From positions 744,001 to 808,000 of the forward strand of contig NW_024466413.1 in the NCBI RefSeq assembly GCF_017591425.1: a stretch of DNA of 64,000 bases, given 5' to 3'. The DNA comes from Ochotona curzoniae (lineage: Eukaryota; Chordata; Mammalia; Lagomorpha; Ochotonidae). Within the stretch, counting starts at the first letter, position 1; each line of letters starts with the position of its first letter. The translations under genes and the position numbers were made by a program. This document shows, piece after piece, positions 1-9,354 of the stretch. Below the pieces are notes generated by a model, which searched no databases, was not told where the DNA came from, and saw nothing but the letters and a program-made list of their open reading frames with translations.

Positions 1-283
1 GGCTAGACAGAGAGGAAGATCTTCCATCCATTGATTCATTCCTCAACTGGCTGCAATGGCCAGACCTGCGCTGATCCGAAGCCAGGATCCAGGAGCCTCC
101 TCTGGGTCTTCTCACATGGGCGCAGGATCCCAAGGCCTTGGGCCATCTTCAACTGCTTTCTCAGGCCAAAAGCAGAGAGCTGGATGGGAAGTGGGCCTGA
201 TGGGATTAGAACTGGTGCCCAAATAGGATGCCAGCAAGTGCAAGGCAAGGACCTTAGCCACTAGGCCATCACCTTGGGCCCCA
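1..283 (-). mobile_element. Lagomorph tRNA-derived SINE (CSINE type), cut by window edge
   Basis: Reverse-oriented SINE. Reading the plus strand, the 3' part comes first (AGAGAGGAAGATCTTCCATC), then the body (GCAGAGAGCTGGATGGGAAG) and finally the inverted tRNA-like head ending near 'accttgggcccc'. Its B-box complement is visible as GGGATTAGAAC. The left end is cut by the window, so no TSD can be tested. It keeps the doubled CCAGGATCCAGGAG segment also seen in the copy at 63344. The open frames across it are only SINE sequence. Confidence 0.9.
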
Positions 284-287
284 TGGT

Positions 288-911
288 TGTGTGAGGAGTT
301 AGACTGGGTAGAAGGCAGTTAGGGCATTCTGGGTCCCCGAGCCATCATTTTTTTCTCAAATATTAAAGGGTATTTTCCCCACCATGTCTTGGATTCACCA
401 GAGCACATCTCTTCCAAGGGACAAGGGTGCATTAACATATCAACTCCCCACCTGAAGTATCAGCCATTATCTCCAGCCATTGTGGGGGGAGGGTCTCAGG
501 CTGGTCTCCTTATCATTGGAAAGGGAACTGGAGGAAGTAGCACTCAAATGCCCAAGGCCAGGAATGTTCTGTCTGACACCTGTCTGGTCTTTTGCCCTAA
601 AGGCAGATACCAGGGGAAGCAGGAATTTTCTTTTGTCCTTGGAGAGCCCCTTTGAAGTAAACCTTTAAAAGGTACTTTCCCCACCATTACTATGGGTTTT
701 TCTCTCTTGCTTTTCCTCCTGCCACTATGGCATGGGGTAAGGGTCCTTCCTATCTCAGAGCCCCCTCCCGTCACTAGGATGGGATCCTCCTTTCTCAACT
801 TTTCTAATAAATCTTGCTTTAAAACTAAACTGTGTCCACATGACAATTCTTCTTTCCTGTGAGACAAGAATTGAGGTTGCTACGGTATTCGGGGTCAAAA
901 ACCCTACAACA
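288..911 (+). mobile_element. Solo LTR, family B copy 1 (ERV1-like)
   Basis: A 624 bp element starting TGTGTGAGGAG and ending CTACAACA. It is bounded by a 4 bp duplication TGGT (284-287 and 912-915), the size typical of class I (gammaretrovirus-like) insertions. AATAAA lies at 806-811, about 100 bp before the 3' end, as expected for an R-U5 region. It is nearly identical to the copy at 5702-6310 apart from two indels. No primer-binding site or internal retroviral gene follows it, so it is read as a solo LTR. TGG also begins many primer-binding sites, so the short TSD could be coincidental. Confidence 0.8.
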
Positions 912-1841
912 TGGTGAGGTTTACAGGTCCCAGGCCTCTCTTATGCTCTTGGGAGAATTACTGAAGGAAGGAAAGAGTTTGAGGCTTCCAGAGCAGGCAG
1001 GAATGTGTGGGGCCCTCCAAACATTCTTATTTCTTCCTCTCCCCCTTGAAAGCAAGGTTGGAAGCCGTGGGAGGCAGGTTGGACAGGAATGGTGGAAACC
1101 CAGAACCCTGATCTCTGCTGCCTACTCCTCGGCTGGCCAGTTTGGCGGCTGTGTGGCTGGTTGTTTGTCTTGGGGCCCAGGGCCATGGGAGACCATTGGA
1201 AAAAGGATGGATTTGCGTGGTGCCTCATCCCAATGTGGGCAAGCTGATCACCCTGCACCTAAGCACTCTCCAGCCACCAGGTCTTGGGGTACTGGGCTCT
1301 GACCCCTAGAATCTGCATGGTGGAATCAGCCTGTGTGCAGCCCAGGGTTCCCTCAAGCCCAGCTCAGAGCTGCTGTTTGGAATTCAGTGTGACACTTTTG
1401 CTTCGAAGTATTAGAATCACAGAGAATCACAGAGGCCAGCAGGAGAATGCCACTCAAACCAGTTGCCTGTGGGTAACTCCAACGACATCCAACATCCAAG
1501 CAAAAGGACACTCTCAAAGAATCCAGTAGTGTGGCGACAGCCCCTGTACCTGCCAAGCTCTGGACCTTGTTTGTAAAACTTCAACATGAGCTGTGATGTA
1601 GTAGGTGTTCACCCTATTTACAAGTCAAACCATGAAGTGTATTGAGCATTACAACTAGGTAAGAGGCTAGTCCTTGACGTGGGTTGTCTCATGGGATCCT
1701 TGCACCAGAACAGTGAATGCGTTAAATGACAAAAGTGTGTAAGCCAATGTGGAGGGATTCAGGGTTTCTTATTACTGTCTATTAAAAAAAAAAAAAGATG
1801 GTTATGATGCTGAAGATGTGATACTGACGGAGGCCAGTGCT
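912..1841. other. Non-coding interval, no gene seen
   Basis: No recognisable exon or RNA gene. The open frames here (up to about 147 codons) match nothing I recognise and overlap in several frames, as chance frames do. An A12 run sits near 1785-1796, just before the family A LTR. The stretch at about 1560-1780 looks like decayed MIR or L2 sequence, but I cannot place it. Confidence 0.5.
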
Positions 1842-2199
1842 TGTTGGCAACGCCCGCGTCGCCACGTACCCCGAGCTCTGAGTCGAGCGGAGGGACTAGG
1901 GTTATGAGACAGACAAGACAGACAACACACAGACACAGTGGGTCATTCATGTGAGGAGAATGCCATTTATTTGAAGTCAAGCTGCATCTTTTATAGTCTG
2001 CTTGGCCCCTCCCAGGATTTTCCCAATGCTTAAGCAACACCTAAGCTCCCCCAACGACATGCAACAAGGGGAAGCAGGAAGGAAGGAGATTGCAGTCAAG
2101 CCACAGGCTAAATGTATCAGGCCATGATTGCCCCTCCCGTTACACCTTTGAGAAACAAGCTGTGCTGTGGAGTTAATCCTTGGGAGACCCGGCCGTGCA
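1842..2199 (-). mobile_element. Solo LTR, family A copy 1 (ERV2/ERVK-like)
   Basis: A 358 bp LTR in reverse orientation. It reads TGTTGGCAACG on the plus strand at its left end and CCGTGCA at its right end. A perfect 6 bp TSD, AGTGCT, flanks it (1836-1841 and 2200-2205); 6 bp is characteristic of class II (betaretrovirus-like) insertions. On the minus strand there is a TATAAAA box (complement at 1989-1995) and an AATAAA signal (complement at 1966-1971). It aligns along its length with the copies at 3883 and 34302. No internal ERV sequence adjoins it. Confidence 0.9.
1966..1995 (-). promoter_or_regulatory. LTR A copy 1 TATA box and poly(A) signal
   Basis: On the minus strand TATAAAA is followed about 20 bp later by AATAAA. 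This compact arrangement is shared with the other two family A LTRs. Conservation of both signals suggests the promoter was intact at insertion. Present activity is unknown. Confidence 0.6.
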
Positions 2200-2244
2200 A
2201 GTGCTACTCTGTGCTGGATTAAAGTAGCTATTGCAACCAGATAA

Positions 2245-2335
2245 TACCATTGCAATTCTGATTAATACGCTAATTTTCTTGTTGAGGAAACAAGCTCAAA
2301 GAGGAGTTAAATAATGTACTTTCCAGTAAGGAAAG
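2245..2335 (-). mobile_element. MIR SINE fragment
   Basis: The stretch reading 'gaggaaacaagctcaaagaggagttaa' in two pieces (GAGGAAACAAGC, TCAAAGAGGAGTTAA) matches the reverse complement of the conserved MIR segment that ends in CTCAGTTTCCTC. It is short and diverged, so the edges are approximate. Confidence 0.6.
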
Positions 2336-3882
2336 TGAGAGTCCGTTGCTAAACACAAAAGAAAGACTGGCCTCAGGGGGGTGATGCAGCCCTTCAGAGG
2401 AGAGCACAGGACAAGCAGGTGCTCCCAAGGAAAGACAGACCTCCCTGCAGCTACAGATGCCCAGCAGAAAGTTCTGGAAGGAAAGTGATGGCACACCCCA
2501 GCAGATGTGTGCATTCGCAGAAGGCAAAATCTGCTAGGGAAGCTGGCTAGGGGGCTGAGCAGCGTGGAACCTCCATCCCTGGGCTTCTTGCTCTCTGAAA
2601 TTCTGTACTAGTGTTTCAAAGACTCCAATTACATTTCCCATACCTTTTGCAAAAAGCCAAGATTGGGGTTAATCCCTATTAGGGAAAAGCAGCCATTTGC
2701 ATGTTCTCTGAGAGGGTGCAAGATTTACAAAGTCAAATCTGATTAGGATCCACTGGCTGGCTTTCTTAAGGAAACAATGATTATGCATCACAACGAAAGG
2801 ATAAACAGAGCCCAGAGTGGAGAATGTGCCAATTGTTCTTCACAGCTGGGAACACCAGTCCCCATTTGATATGCAGCTTATTGTCTGTGCTGTAAATTTT
2901 CCAAATCCTCCCCTGGTGGCCCGCTGGAGGAATAAATAAGAACCCTTTTGTTAACCTTCTGAAATGAAGAGTCCCAGCCGGCCCCTGAATTTTGCTTTTG
3001 CTGAGACTCTAGTCTACCTAACACATTTGTTGCCCTGGGGTCCCTCCAGGGAGCCAGGTTCACTGAGGAGGAATTCATTGTTTCTAAAGAGGAGGAATGG
3101 GGCCACAAGTGGAGTTGAGAAATAGCTGTCAAGCCAATCAGGCCTGATTACATTAGCAGCCTCTGATTTCTTTGTCCCTGGCCAGGAGAGCGTTCAAAAC
3201 GGGCACTGGAGAGTTGGGATGAAAAAGAACAGGTGGAAGTTAGCCAGCACTTCATGCTATTCCTTCTGTGGCCACTCTATCAAGCTAGGGAGCTTACAGA
3301 GGAAACCTGGGAGCCGCAGGGTTTGGAGACTCAGGCCTCCTGTCCTACCCACCTCTCTCCCTGGTACCCTCATGCCAACAGCTTCTGCTCTCTCAAACAG
3401 TGGTCCACTGTGCTCATGGCTTCAGATCCTCTGTGAGTACTGAGCTTCTCCAAATTCATTTTCATGGGTTTCCTAATCCTTGAGCTCTATTGGAGATCCT
3501 TGAGCCTATCTGTTTTGCCTCCTTACTCACTCAGGTGTTTTGGGGTTTTGCACAGGCTGGTCCTCCCATTGGGGCCCTTCGGGAGGAACCTAGCTCCTTT
3601 GCTAACTCTAGCCTCATCCCTGTTATTCTGTCTGGTCACATCTACTTCCCCAAAGAAGGCACAGTTTCTCACGTTTCTCTGCCATACATATGTCCTTTTA
3701 CCACTTCATCCTCCCCATGGAAATGGGCCAGAAATATTGGAACTGTCCCCTTGTTCCTGGAGGTGACAGTGACTCCAAATGACCAGGGACTGAGGATCAG
3801 ACAGAAGCAACAAGTACACATCAGCATTCTGTAGAGCGGTTTCTGGCTCCTCCAACACACCTCTGGCCTAAGTGTGAGGAAT
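2336..3882. other. Apparently unique non-coding DNA
   Basis: I recognise no young repeat here. The subregion 2620-3150 has an even, non-repetitive composition with several homeobox, POU or GATA-like words, for example ATTATGCATCACAA near 2780 and GGATTAAC-like and GATAA words. This makes it a candidate conserved non-coding element. The stretch at 3400-3720 has a faint L2-like feel that I could not confirm. No splice-bounded frame stands out. Confidence 0.4.
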
Positions 3883-4218
3883 TGCAGGGCCCGGTCTCCC
3901 AAGGGTTAACTCCACAGGTTAGCCTGTTTCTCAAGGGGTAACAGGATGCGCAATCTTGCCCTGATACATTTAGCCCCTGGCTTGACCACAAGTTCCTGCT
4001 TCCCTGCTTCCCGTTTATCAAGATGCCCCTGGGGAATCTTAGAAGTTGCTTGAGCACTGAAAAAATACTGGGAGGAACTAGGCAGACTATAAAAAGGCAG
4101 GCCAATTTCAAATAAATGGCATTCTCTTTGCAAGAATGACCCACTGCGTGTTGTCTTTTTTGTAACCGTAGTCCTTCTGCTAGGCTCAGGGTACATGGTG
4201 ACACGGACATTGCCATAA
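3883..4218 (+). mobile_element. Solo LTR, family A copy 2 (ERV2/ERVK-like)
   Basis: A 336 bp LTR starting TGCAGGGCCCGGTCTCCC. It ends GCCATAA where the sister copies have GCCAACA, so the terminal CA is mutated. It is flanked by a perfect 6 bp TSD, AGGAAT (3877-3882 and 4219-4224). TATAAAA lies at 4088-4094 and AATAAA at 4111-4116. It is more diverged and slightly shorter than the copy at 34302, so probably an older insertion. A 180-codon antisense frame crosses it and has no coding meaning. Confidence 0.9.
4088..4116 (+). promoter_or_regulatory. LTR A copy 2 TATA box and poly(A) signal
   Basis: TATAAAA (4088-4094) is followed by AATAAA (4111-4116). Spacing and order match the other family A LTRs, which identifies the U3/R boundary region. 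Confidence 0.6.
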
Positions 4219-4224
4219 AGGAAT

Positions 4225-4404
4225 GACCTATATATCGCCAGGGAGACCCACAAAATCCCCTCCCCCAACTTTGGACCTTGTGCGACCTTGAATATGTGCT
4301 TCCCTTGGGTCTCATCCTGCTTCCCCCTTGCCCGGGCTGGTATGGGCTTGTATTGTCCGCCAATCCATTGTAACCTCATGACCCCTCCCCCAACCCATCC
4401 CAGG
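4225..4404 (+). mobile_element. Family C LTR, left part (interrupted)
   Basis: Tentative left part of an LTR whose right part is at 5041-5364. The words CCAATCCATTGTAACCTCAT (near 4361) and CCTCATGACCCC resemble the CCAAT units and 'cctcatgacaccc' just right of the family B LTR, suggesting one element was split. The true 5' end was not found. Confidence 0.4.
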
Positions 4405-5040
4405 TGTGGGAGGAGTCAGTTGGGATAGTAGGCAGCTAGGGTTTTTCTAGTCCCCAAGCTGTTTTTTTAGAATTGTATTTCTCCCCCATGTCTTAACTTC
4501 CCCTGAGCATGTTTCTTTCAAGGGGACATTCTCCCCTTGAGGAAGGACAGAAGGGAGAATTATATCAATTCACCATCTCTGAGTTGTAACAAAGCAAGAA
4601 GTGACCCAGCTAATCTCATCTCTGGTCCACCGTCAAAGAGAAGGTTCCTTGAGTGATCAAATTAGAGTGGAATGAAGAAGTTAACTGATCCTACCCTCCT
4701 GGGACTTTTTGTCTGAGAGCCAGGTGCTAGTAGAACAAATTCTTTCCTTTGTCTTTGGAAAAATTCCTTGGAGATGGAGTTTAAAGGGTACTAGCTCCCC
4801 TTGCGCTTGGGTTTTTCTTTCCTTCCTTCTGCCACTGGCAGGAGGTCTGGGTTTTTTTCCACGGGACATGTGGAGCCCCTTCCTGCCACCATGGCAGGAG
4901 CCCTTCCCACCCCCCACAGCCTTTCCCCCCCTAAATTAATCCTGATTTGCAAACTGGAATTGTCTGCATGAAAATTCTTTTTTCGTGTGAGACAAGAAAT
5001 AAGGTTGCTGTCATGTTTTTGTGTCAAACATTCTGTAACA
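4405..5040 (+). mobile_element. Family B LTR copy 3, old and nested in family C
   Basis: About 636 bp starting TGTGGGAGGAGTCAG and ending TTCTGTAACA, collinear with the copies at 288 and 5702 but clearly diverged. Shared landmarks include the CTGCCACT..GGCAG block, the GTGTGAGACAAGAA motif and GGTTGCTGTCATG against GGTTGCTACGGTA. Its poly(A) signal is degraded to AATTAAT. Flanking tetramers (CAGG and GTGG) no longer match. Family C sequence seems to lie on both sides, implying insertion into an older LTR. Confidence 0.75.
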
Positions 5041-5364
5041 GTGGTGACCTCATGACACCCTGCCTGATAGCCCCATCCACCAATTCCTTGTGGCCCCGTC
5101 CTCTAATCCTTGCCCACCTCTACACCCACCAATCCCCTCTGGCCCCAATAACCCTACCCACCAATCCCTCAGGGCCTGTGCACAGCCCTACCCATCAATC
5201 CTTCACGGCCCTGCACTCCCCAGTACCCACCCTCGGGCATAAAGTGGGCTCCTGCTTGTGCCTCGCTCTCTCTGCCTCCACTCCTGATCCTGTGGCCCTC
5301 ATCTCTGTTGGAATAAAACCTCCTGCGTGACTTGCTGTGTTTGGTGTCTTGTCTTGTGGCAACA
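5041..5364 (+). mobile_element. Family C LTR, right part with CCAAT-bearing tandem units
   Basis: The LTR-like end has AATAAA at 5312-5317 followed by a G/T-rich tract and a terminal GGCAACA at 5364. Between about 5070 and 5235 there are degenerate units of roughly 35 bp built on CCCACCAATCCCTCNGGCC. CCAAT pentamers occur at 5080, 5129, 5145 and 5161. The layout resembles U3 enhancer repeats of class I ERVs. The family itself is not recognised by name. Confidence 0.6.
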
Positions 5365-5701
5365 AATTGAAAAGAACTTATCTGAAAAGTGATGACATTA
5401 AGACTTGCGTGCCCTGGTGTGATCCCCCAAGCTGAAGGGACATCCTCAAGAATGAGTTCCTGTAAGCTCAGAACTCAAAAGCCACTCCGAAGAGAGAAAT
5501 TGCCCAGCCAAGATCACATGATGCTTCTGCCAGGGTCTGTGTGTGGCTCCAGCCGTGGCGGCCAAAGAGGAAAGTGCAGAGTGTTCCTGGGAGTCTTATT
5601 CCATAAGGGGCTTGGAATGTGGATTCGCCCACTTGAATGCTGGCAACTGAATCACTGGTTTTAAATACCTAAGTTGGAGGGATCCTCAGCTGGAGAACGG
5701 T
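5365..5701. other. Non-coding interval between LTRs, nothing recognised
   Basis: There is no primer-binding-site-like TGG sequence directly after the family C end and no retroviral coding similarity that I can see. The stretch is A-rich at its start, then mixed. A 91-codon frame (5389-5664) has no recognisable motif. Confidence 0.4.
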
Positions 5702-6310
5702 TGTGTGAGGAGTTAGACTGGGTAGTAGGCAGTTTCCCCACCATGTCTTGGATTCACCAGAGCACATCTCTTCCAAGGGACAAGGGTGCATTAACATATC
5801 AACTCCCCACCTGAAGTATCAGCCATTATCTCCAGCCATTGTGGGGGAGGGTCTCAGGCTGGTCTCCTTATCATTGGAAAGGGACCTGGAGGAAGTAGTA
5901 CTCAAATGCCCAAGGCCAGGAATGTTCTATGTCTGACACCTGTCTGGTCTTTTGCCCTAAAGGCAGATACCAGGGGAAGCAGGAATTTTCTTTTGTCCTT
6001 GGAGAGCCCCTTTGAAGTAAACCTTTAAAAGGTACTTTCCCCACCATTACTATGGGTTTTTCTCTCTTGCTTTTCCTCCTGCCACTATGGCAGAGGACTA
6101 GGGTCATTTTACTTTTCCCCTGCCACTATGGCATGGGGTAAGGGTCTTTCCTATCTCAGAGCCCCCTCCTGTCACTAGGATGGAATCCTCCTTTCTCAAC
6201 TTTTAAATAATCTTGCTTTAAAACTAAACTGTGTCCGCATGACAATTCTTCTTTCCTGTGAGACAAGAATTGAGGTTGCTACGGTATTCGGGGTCAAAAA
6301 CTCTACAACA
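5702..6310 (+). mobile_element. Family B LTR copy 2, young
   Basis: Starts TGTGTGAGGAG and ends CTCTACAACA. It is almost identical to copy 1, including the long stretch covering TTTGCCCTAAAGGCAGATAC. Two differences stand out. It lacks about 55 bp corresponding to 321-375 of copy 1, and it has about 41 extra bp near 6091-6131 that end by repeating TGCCACTATGG. Its poly(A) signal is altered to AAATAAT. The flanks (CGGT and GTTT) give no TSD, so rearrangement or mutation at the edges is likely. Confidence 0.8.
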
Positions 6311-6603
6311 GTTTGATCATCGGGCTGCTAGTCCCAAGCTTCTGCTCCCAAAGGTGGGAGCTATCATCTGCTGAGAGAGCTCAGCCCAGGCAGGGGCCAG
6401 CAGGGGTTGTGACCTCCACCCCCACTCACCCATCCTGCCTGTGGGATGAAGCTTCTCTTCTGTGTGTGCACCTGTGTGTGCCCAGGGATTTTCCTCTCCC
6501 AGATTCAAGCTAAAAGGATACGGACCTTACATGTCTGTTGAAACTCCAGTTGGTCCTTTTGATTGGTTGGTTGGCTCCAGGGACCACATGGAGGAGCTGA
6601 CCC
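6311..6603. other. Non-coding spacer, nothing recognised
   Basis: A short interval with two GGTTGGTTGG-like words near 6565 and no recognisable repeat or gene. The overlapping 62-66 codon frames on both strands are chance. Confidence 0.35.
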
Positions 6604-7072
6604 TGTTAGGGTCTGATTATGTCAATTTCCCATGAAGACACAGAGCCTTACTGATAATGCAAAAGCAAGCAGAGTTTATTGTGCCAGCATGCTGGGGTCA
6701 GACCGATCTTGGGCACGCAGGCCAGCCAAGGAGGGGTCGGACCCTGAACTAGCAAAAGGCTAGAGATTATACAGACTCCTTCAGTGGTTACATGCATCAT
6801 AGCCCGCGCAAATCCAAACGCAATCAGACACGTCATCTTCAGGACTTCCAGGTGCAAACAGTCCACTTCATTCCCACACACATTATCTTTAAGGCCCCTA
6901 GGTCTAGACAGCTCATTCCGTTCCCCCACACATTGCTGTTCCAGGGACCGGATTGCTGGGGTCCGTGCAGTAGATGTGGGGGACATAAGGGGGTGAAGAG
7001 TGTTCCATTGCAGGCAGGGCCGCAAGGAATTTCCCGCTGTTTGGCAGGGCCCACCTGGCGGATGTCTCTACA
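6604..7072 (-). mobile_element. Family E LTR, reverse orientation, with ~52 bp enhancer-like duplication
   Basis: On the minus strand the element ends AATAAACTCTGC...CAGACCCTAACA, with the AATAAA complement at 6675-6680 and a TATA-like TGTATAATC near 6766. Upstream in U3 are two degenerate ~52 bp units sharing CATTCC-CACACATT (around 6838-6890 and 6891-6943). A plausible 5' end is TGTAGAGACATCC (complement ending 7072), with flanks ACCC and ACCA as a one-mismatch 4 bp TSD. Left edge is secure, right edge tentative. Confidence 0.65.
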
Positions 7073-7299
7073 ACCACCTGAATGCAACTCCACCTTCTTT
7101 TGCATGGACGCTGGACCACCCTGTGGAAGAATTCTAATCCATCCTGGCATTTGCTACTGCGAGGTTAACCTTTCACTCAGCCTGAGCTTGGAGGTCAATG
7201 TCTTGCAAAAAGGGCCCTTTATCATTCCTATTGTCTTGGCTGTCCCCATTGAACCTTTGCTAATCAAGGGACCTGTATTTAGGCTTTCATTCTTTCCTT

Positions 7300-7602
7300 G
7301 ACCTTTAAGTTCTCCTTTTCTTTGTGATACAAGATTGAGTTGTAGGATAAGAATCCTAGCAGGAACTTCTATTGTTTCTAGGTAAAACTAATGGCAGAAT
7401 CATCCTTAGAAACACCCAATTGGTCATGACGTAAAAAGTCTGAGCCAGAATTTGACTGATTTTGTATAAATAAAGCGGACAGCTTTTGTGCATTGTCCAT
7501 TATGATCATGAAGTCCTAGTGGTCCGTCTCTTTCTTTCCTCTTTGCGCCTCATCCACGCACCCTTCTCGAGTTCCGAACTCAGCTGGAGCTGGACTCCGG
7601 CA
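7300..7602 (+). mobile_element. Family D LTR, 3' part (betaretrovirus-like)
   Basis: The 3' end reads CAGCTGGAGCTGGACTCCGG then CA at 7601-7602. Upstream, TATAAA and AATAAA overlap (7465-7474), an arrangement known from class II ERV LTRs. The region matches the reverse-oriented copy at 39246: both have GGACAGCTTTT after the poly(A) signal and CCACGCACCCTTC shortly before the end. U3 homology (GCAGAATCATCCTTAG) is seen to about 7395. The 5' edge could not be fixed and may lie between 7073 and 7370. Confidence 0.65.
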
Positions 7603-7761
7603 CTGGATGATTGTCCTCCTGCACCTGGGTGCACTCTATAGCTAAGGCTTGTGACACTGTTCACAAGGTCACAGAGGAGCAACGTTTAGCGTCAAAGTGG
7701 AGTTTTCCCATGGTCCAGTCGCATCCCGACCTAGCAAAGCAGCAGCTTCTTGGCAGTAAGG

Positions 7762-7838
7762 GCCTAACAATGCCTAACGCTAGCATTCTGACATTCTAAC
7801 ATGCTAACATACTAACATTATACTAGCACTCTAACAAC
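7762..7838. repeat. Short degenerate tandem repeat, ~10 bp unit
   Basis: Successive variants of GCTAACATTC (CCTAACAAT, CTAGCATTCTG, TCTAACATGC, TAACATACTA, CTAGCACTCTAAC) give seven to eight imperfect units. Simple slippage or a tiny minisatellite explains it. Confidence 0.75.
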
Positions 7839-8692
7839 CCCAGGTGTGCACAGGTAATGTTAGCAGAGAGATGATCCATTCTGATGGTGCAACCTAAGCC
7901 CCATCAATCATCCAGACTCTATGTGACAGAAGATTGGCACCTAGGAAAGGATGGGTCAGGAAACAGCACAATTGGGATATTGGGTTGGGAAAGCTCATAC
8001 AGGTAGTGTGACATGCTCATTATTGCATGCTATGAAAATGATGCCAGCAACATCAGTGACACAGCATCCTATGTTGGCTGCATGTGACAGTATTCAACAC
8101 ACATGATCACAATCAGTCCTCACAACCATCACAAGAGCTGAATGGTATTAAGGGGACACACAGACCAAGCTTGATCATTTGCTTCTTAATCATTTGTCTA
8201 TAAGGGACTAACATGTGATGTTAAGTGAAGGGGAAAAACACCTGTAGGGGGCACCCAGGAGGCTGGGTTACCAGCTCAAGGGGCAGCATGAGGTCTTTCA
8301 TCCTGCCCAGGCCCACCCCCAGATGAAGTATTTCCCACACAGCTCTGTGACCTGATGTGTCTCAGGTGCTGTGACATCATGTCCCTGCTACAGACACTTC
8401 TGCTGGGCAAGGACCTGGCACCACACCACACCTTTCTCTTGTGTTACTGATGAAAAAAACCTCAAAACTTCCTTCCCAACCACAGGTCTGAGTGCATTGC
8501 TACATTCCCAAATGGCTTTGCTGTGGACTGGCACCCAGAGGGAAGCGGTGATGGGATGGATGTCCTGACAGAACTGACTTGGGGTGTCATGGCCACAGGC
8601 TTTCCAACTGCTGTGAGCCCCACCTCTTCACTGGTGTGAAGGAGCTAGTAAATCTTCTTTGTGTGGCTGGCATTATGAATAAAAGATGGTAC
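7839..8692. other. Non-coding interval with a faint MIR trace
   Basis: No gene is seen. Around 8090-8165 the words TCCTCACAACCATCAC and GGTATTAAGGGGACACACAGA resemble a reverse-oriented MIR. The rest is unrecognised. A 12 bp segment AAAAGATGGTAC at 8681-8692 is the upstream TSD of the next SINE. Confidence 0.4.
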
Positions 8693-8927
8693 TGGGGGCT
8701 GGCATTGTGGCACAGCAAGTAAAGCTACCGCCTGCATCCAAAAAGCACAGGTTTGAAGTGAACTACTTAACTTCTGATCCAACTCTCTGCTGATACAGAA
8801 GATGGCTCAGGACCTTGGGCCCCTGCCACACCCACATACATGGGAGATCAGGATGGAGTTTCAGACAGCCAGTACAGCTATTTGGGGAGCAAACTAAAGG
8901 ATAGAACAGCTCTCTTTTTTTCCAAAT
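8693..8927 (+). mobile_element. Old CSINE-type SINE with detectable TSD
   Basis: Plus-oriented and diverged: GGGGGCTGGCATTGTGGCAC head, a decayed B box near GGTTTGAAGTG, a body CACATACATGGGAGATCAGG and an AATAAA-type tail. AAAAGATGGTAC at 8681-8692 recurs as AAAAGATGGCAC at 8928-8939 (11 of 12 bases), fitting an L1-mobilised insertion. Confidence 0.8.
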
Positions 8928-8939
8928 AAAAGATGGCAC

Positions 8940-9354
8940 CGCCTACTGAAAGCATAGAATGCTAGAATCGGATTTCTGCTATGAATCTAGCAGCTTACCC
9001 CACTGCTCCTCACTTCCACTTGCTCATCTTTTGAAGGTGAATAACAGCTCCAAACTTGCAAAATTATCCAGAGGACACAAGGGCATGATGGCTTTTGGAA
9101 TGGGTTTTGCAAAGCTTTATGCTTGGGGCACTTGTGCTGGGATTTAATGGCATTCGGATGGCTGTCCCTGTTTTTTTTTTTAGGCCGAAACAATCAGTTA
9201 TGGTTTGCTGATCTGTGGTGAGAAGTGGGGGTGTTTTGTCTTTATCAGCCCAGTACCCGAGAACAGTCTGCCCAGGCAGGGATGGCCTACAGAGTGTGAT
9301 GAGGTCTGCTGGCTTCAGGTTTCAGCTGAGCCTGCTGAGTACCACTTCACTGGC
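8940..9354. other. Non-coding interval, nothing recognised
   Basis: Contains a T11 run at about 9171-9181 and no recognisable gene or repeat. Confidence 0.35.

Noticed and set aside
3821..4379. 180- and 157-codon minus-strand frames
   Set aside because: They run antisense through the family A solo LTR at 3883-4218 and differ in frame. Not a conserved product.
288..6310. One provirus with 5' LTR at 288-911 and 3' LTR at 5702-6310
   Set aside because: The LTRs are similar and in the same orientation, but the intervening 4.8 kb holds other solo LTRs and no retroviral genes. Copy 1 has its own 4 bp TSD, and the outer flanks (TGGT and GTTT) do not match.
7762..7838. CRISPR-like array
   Set aside because: Units of ~10 bp are contiguous with no spacers, and the genome context is mammalian.
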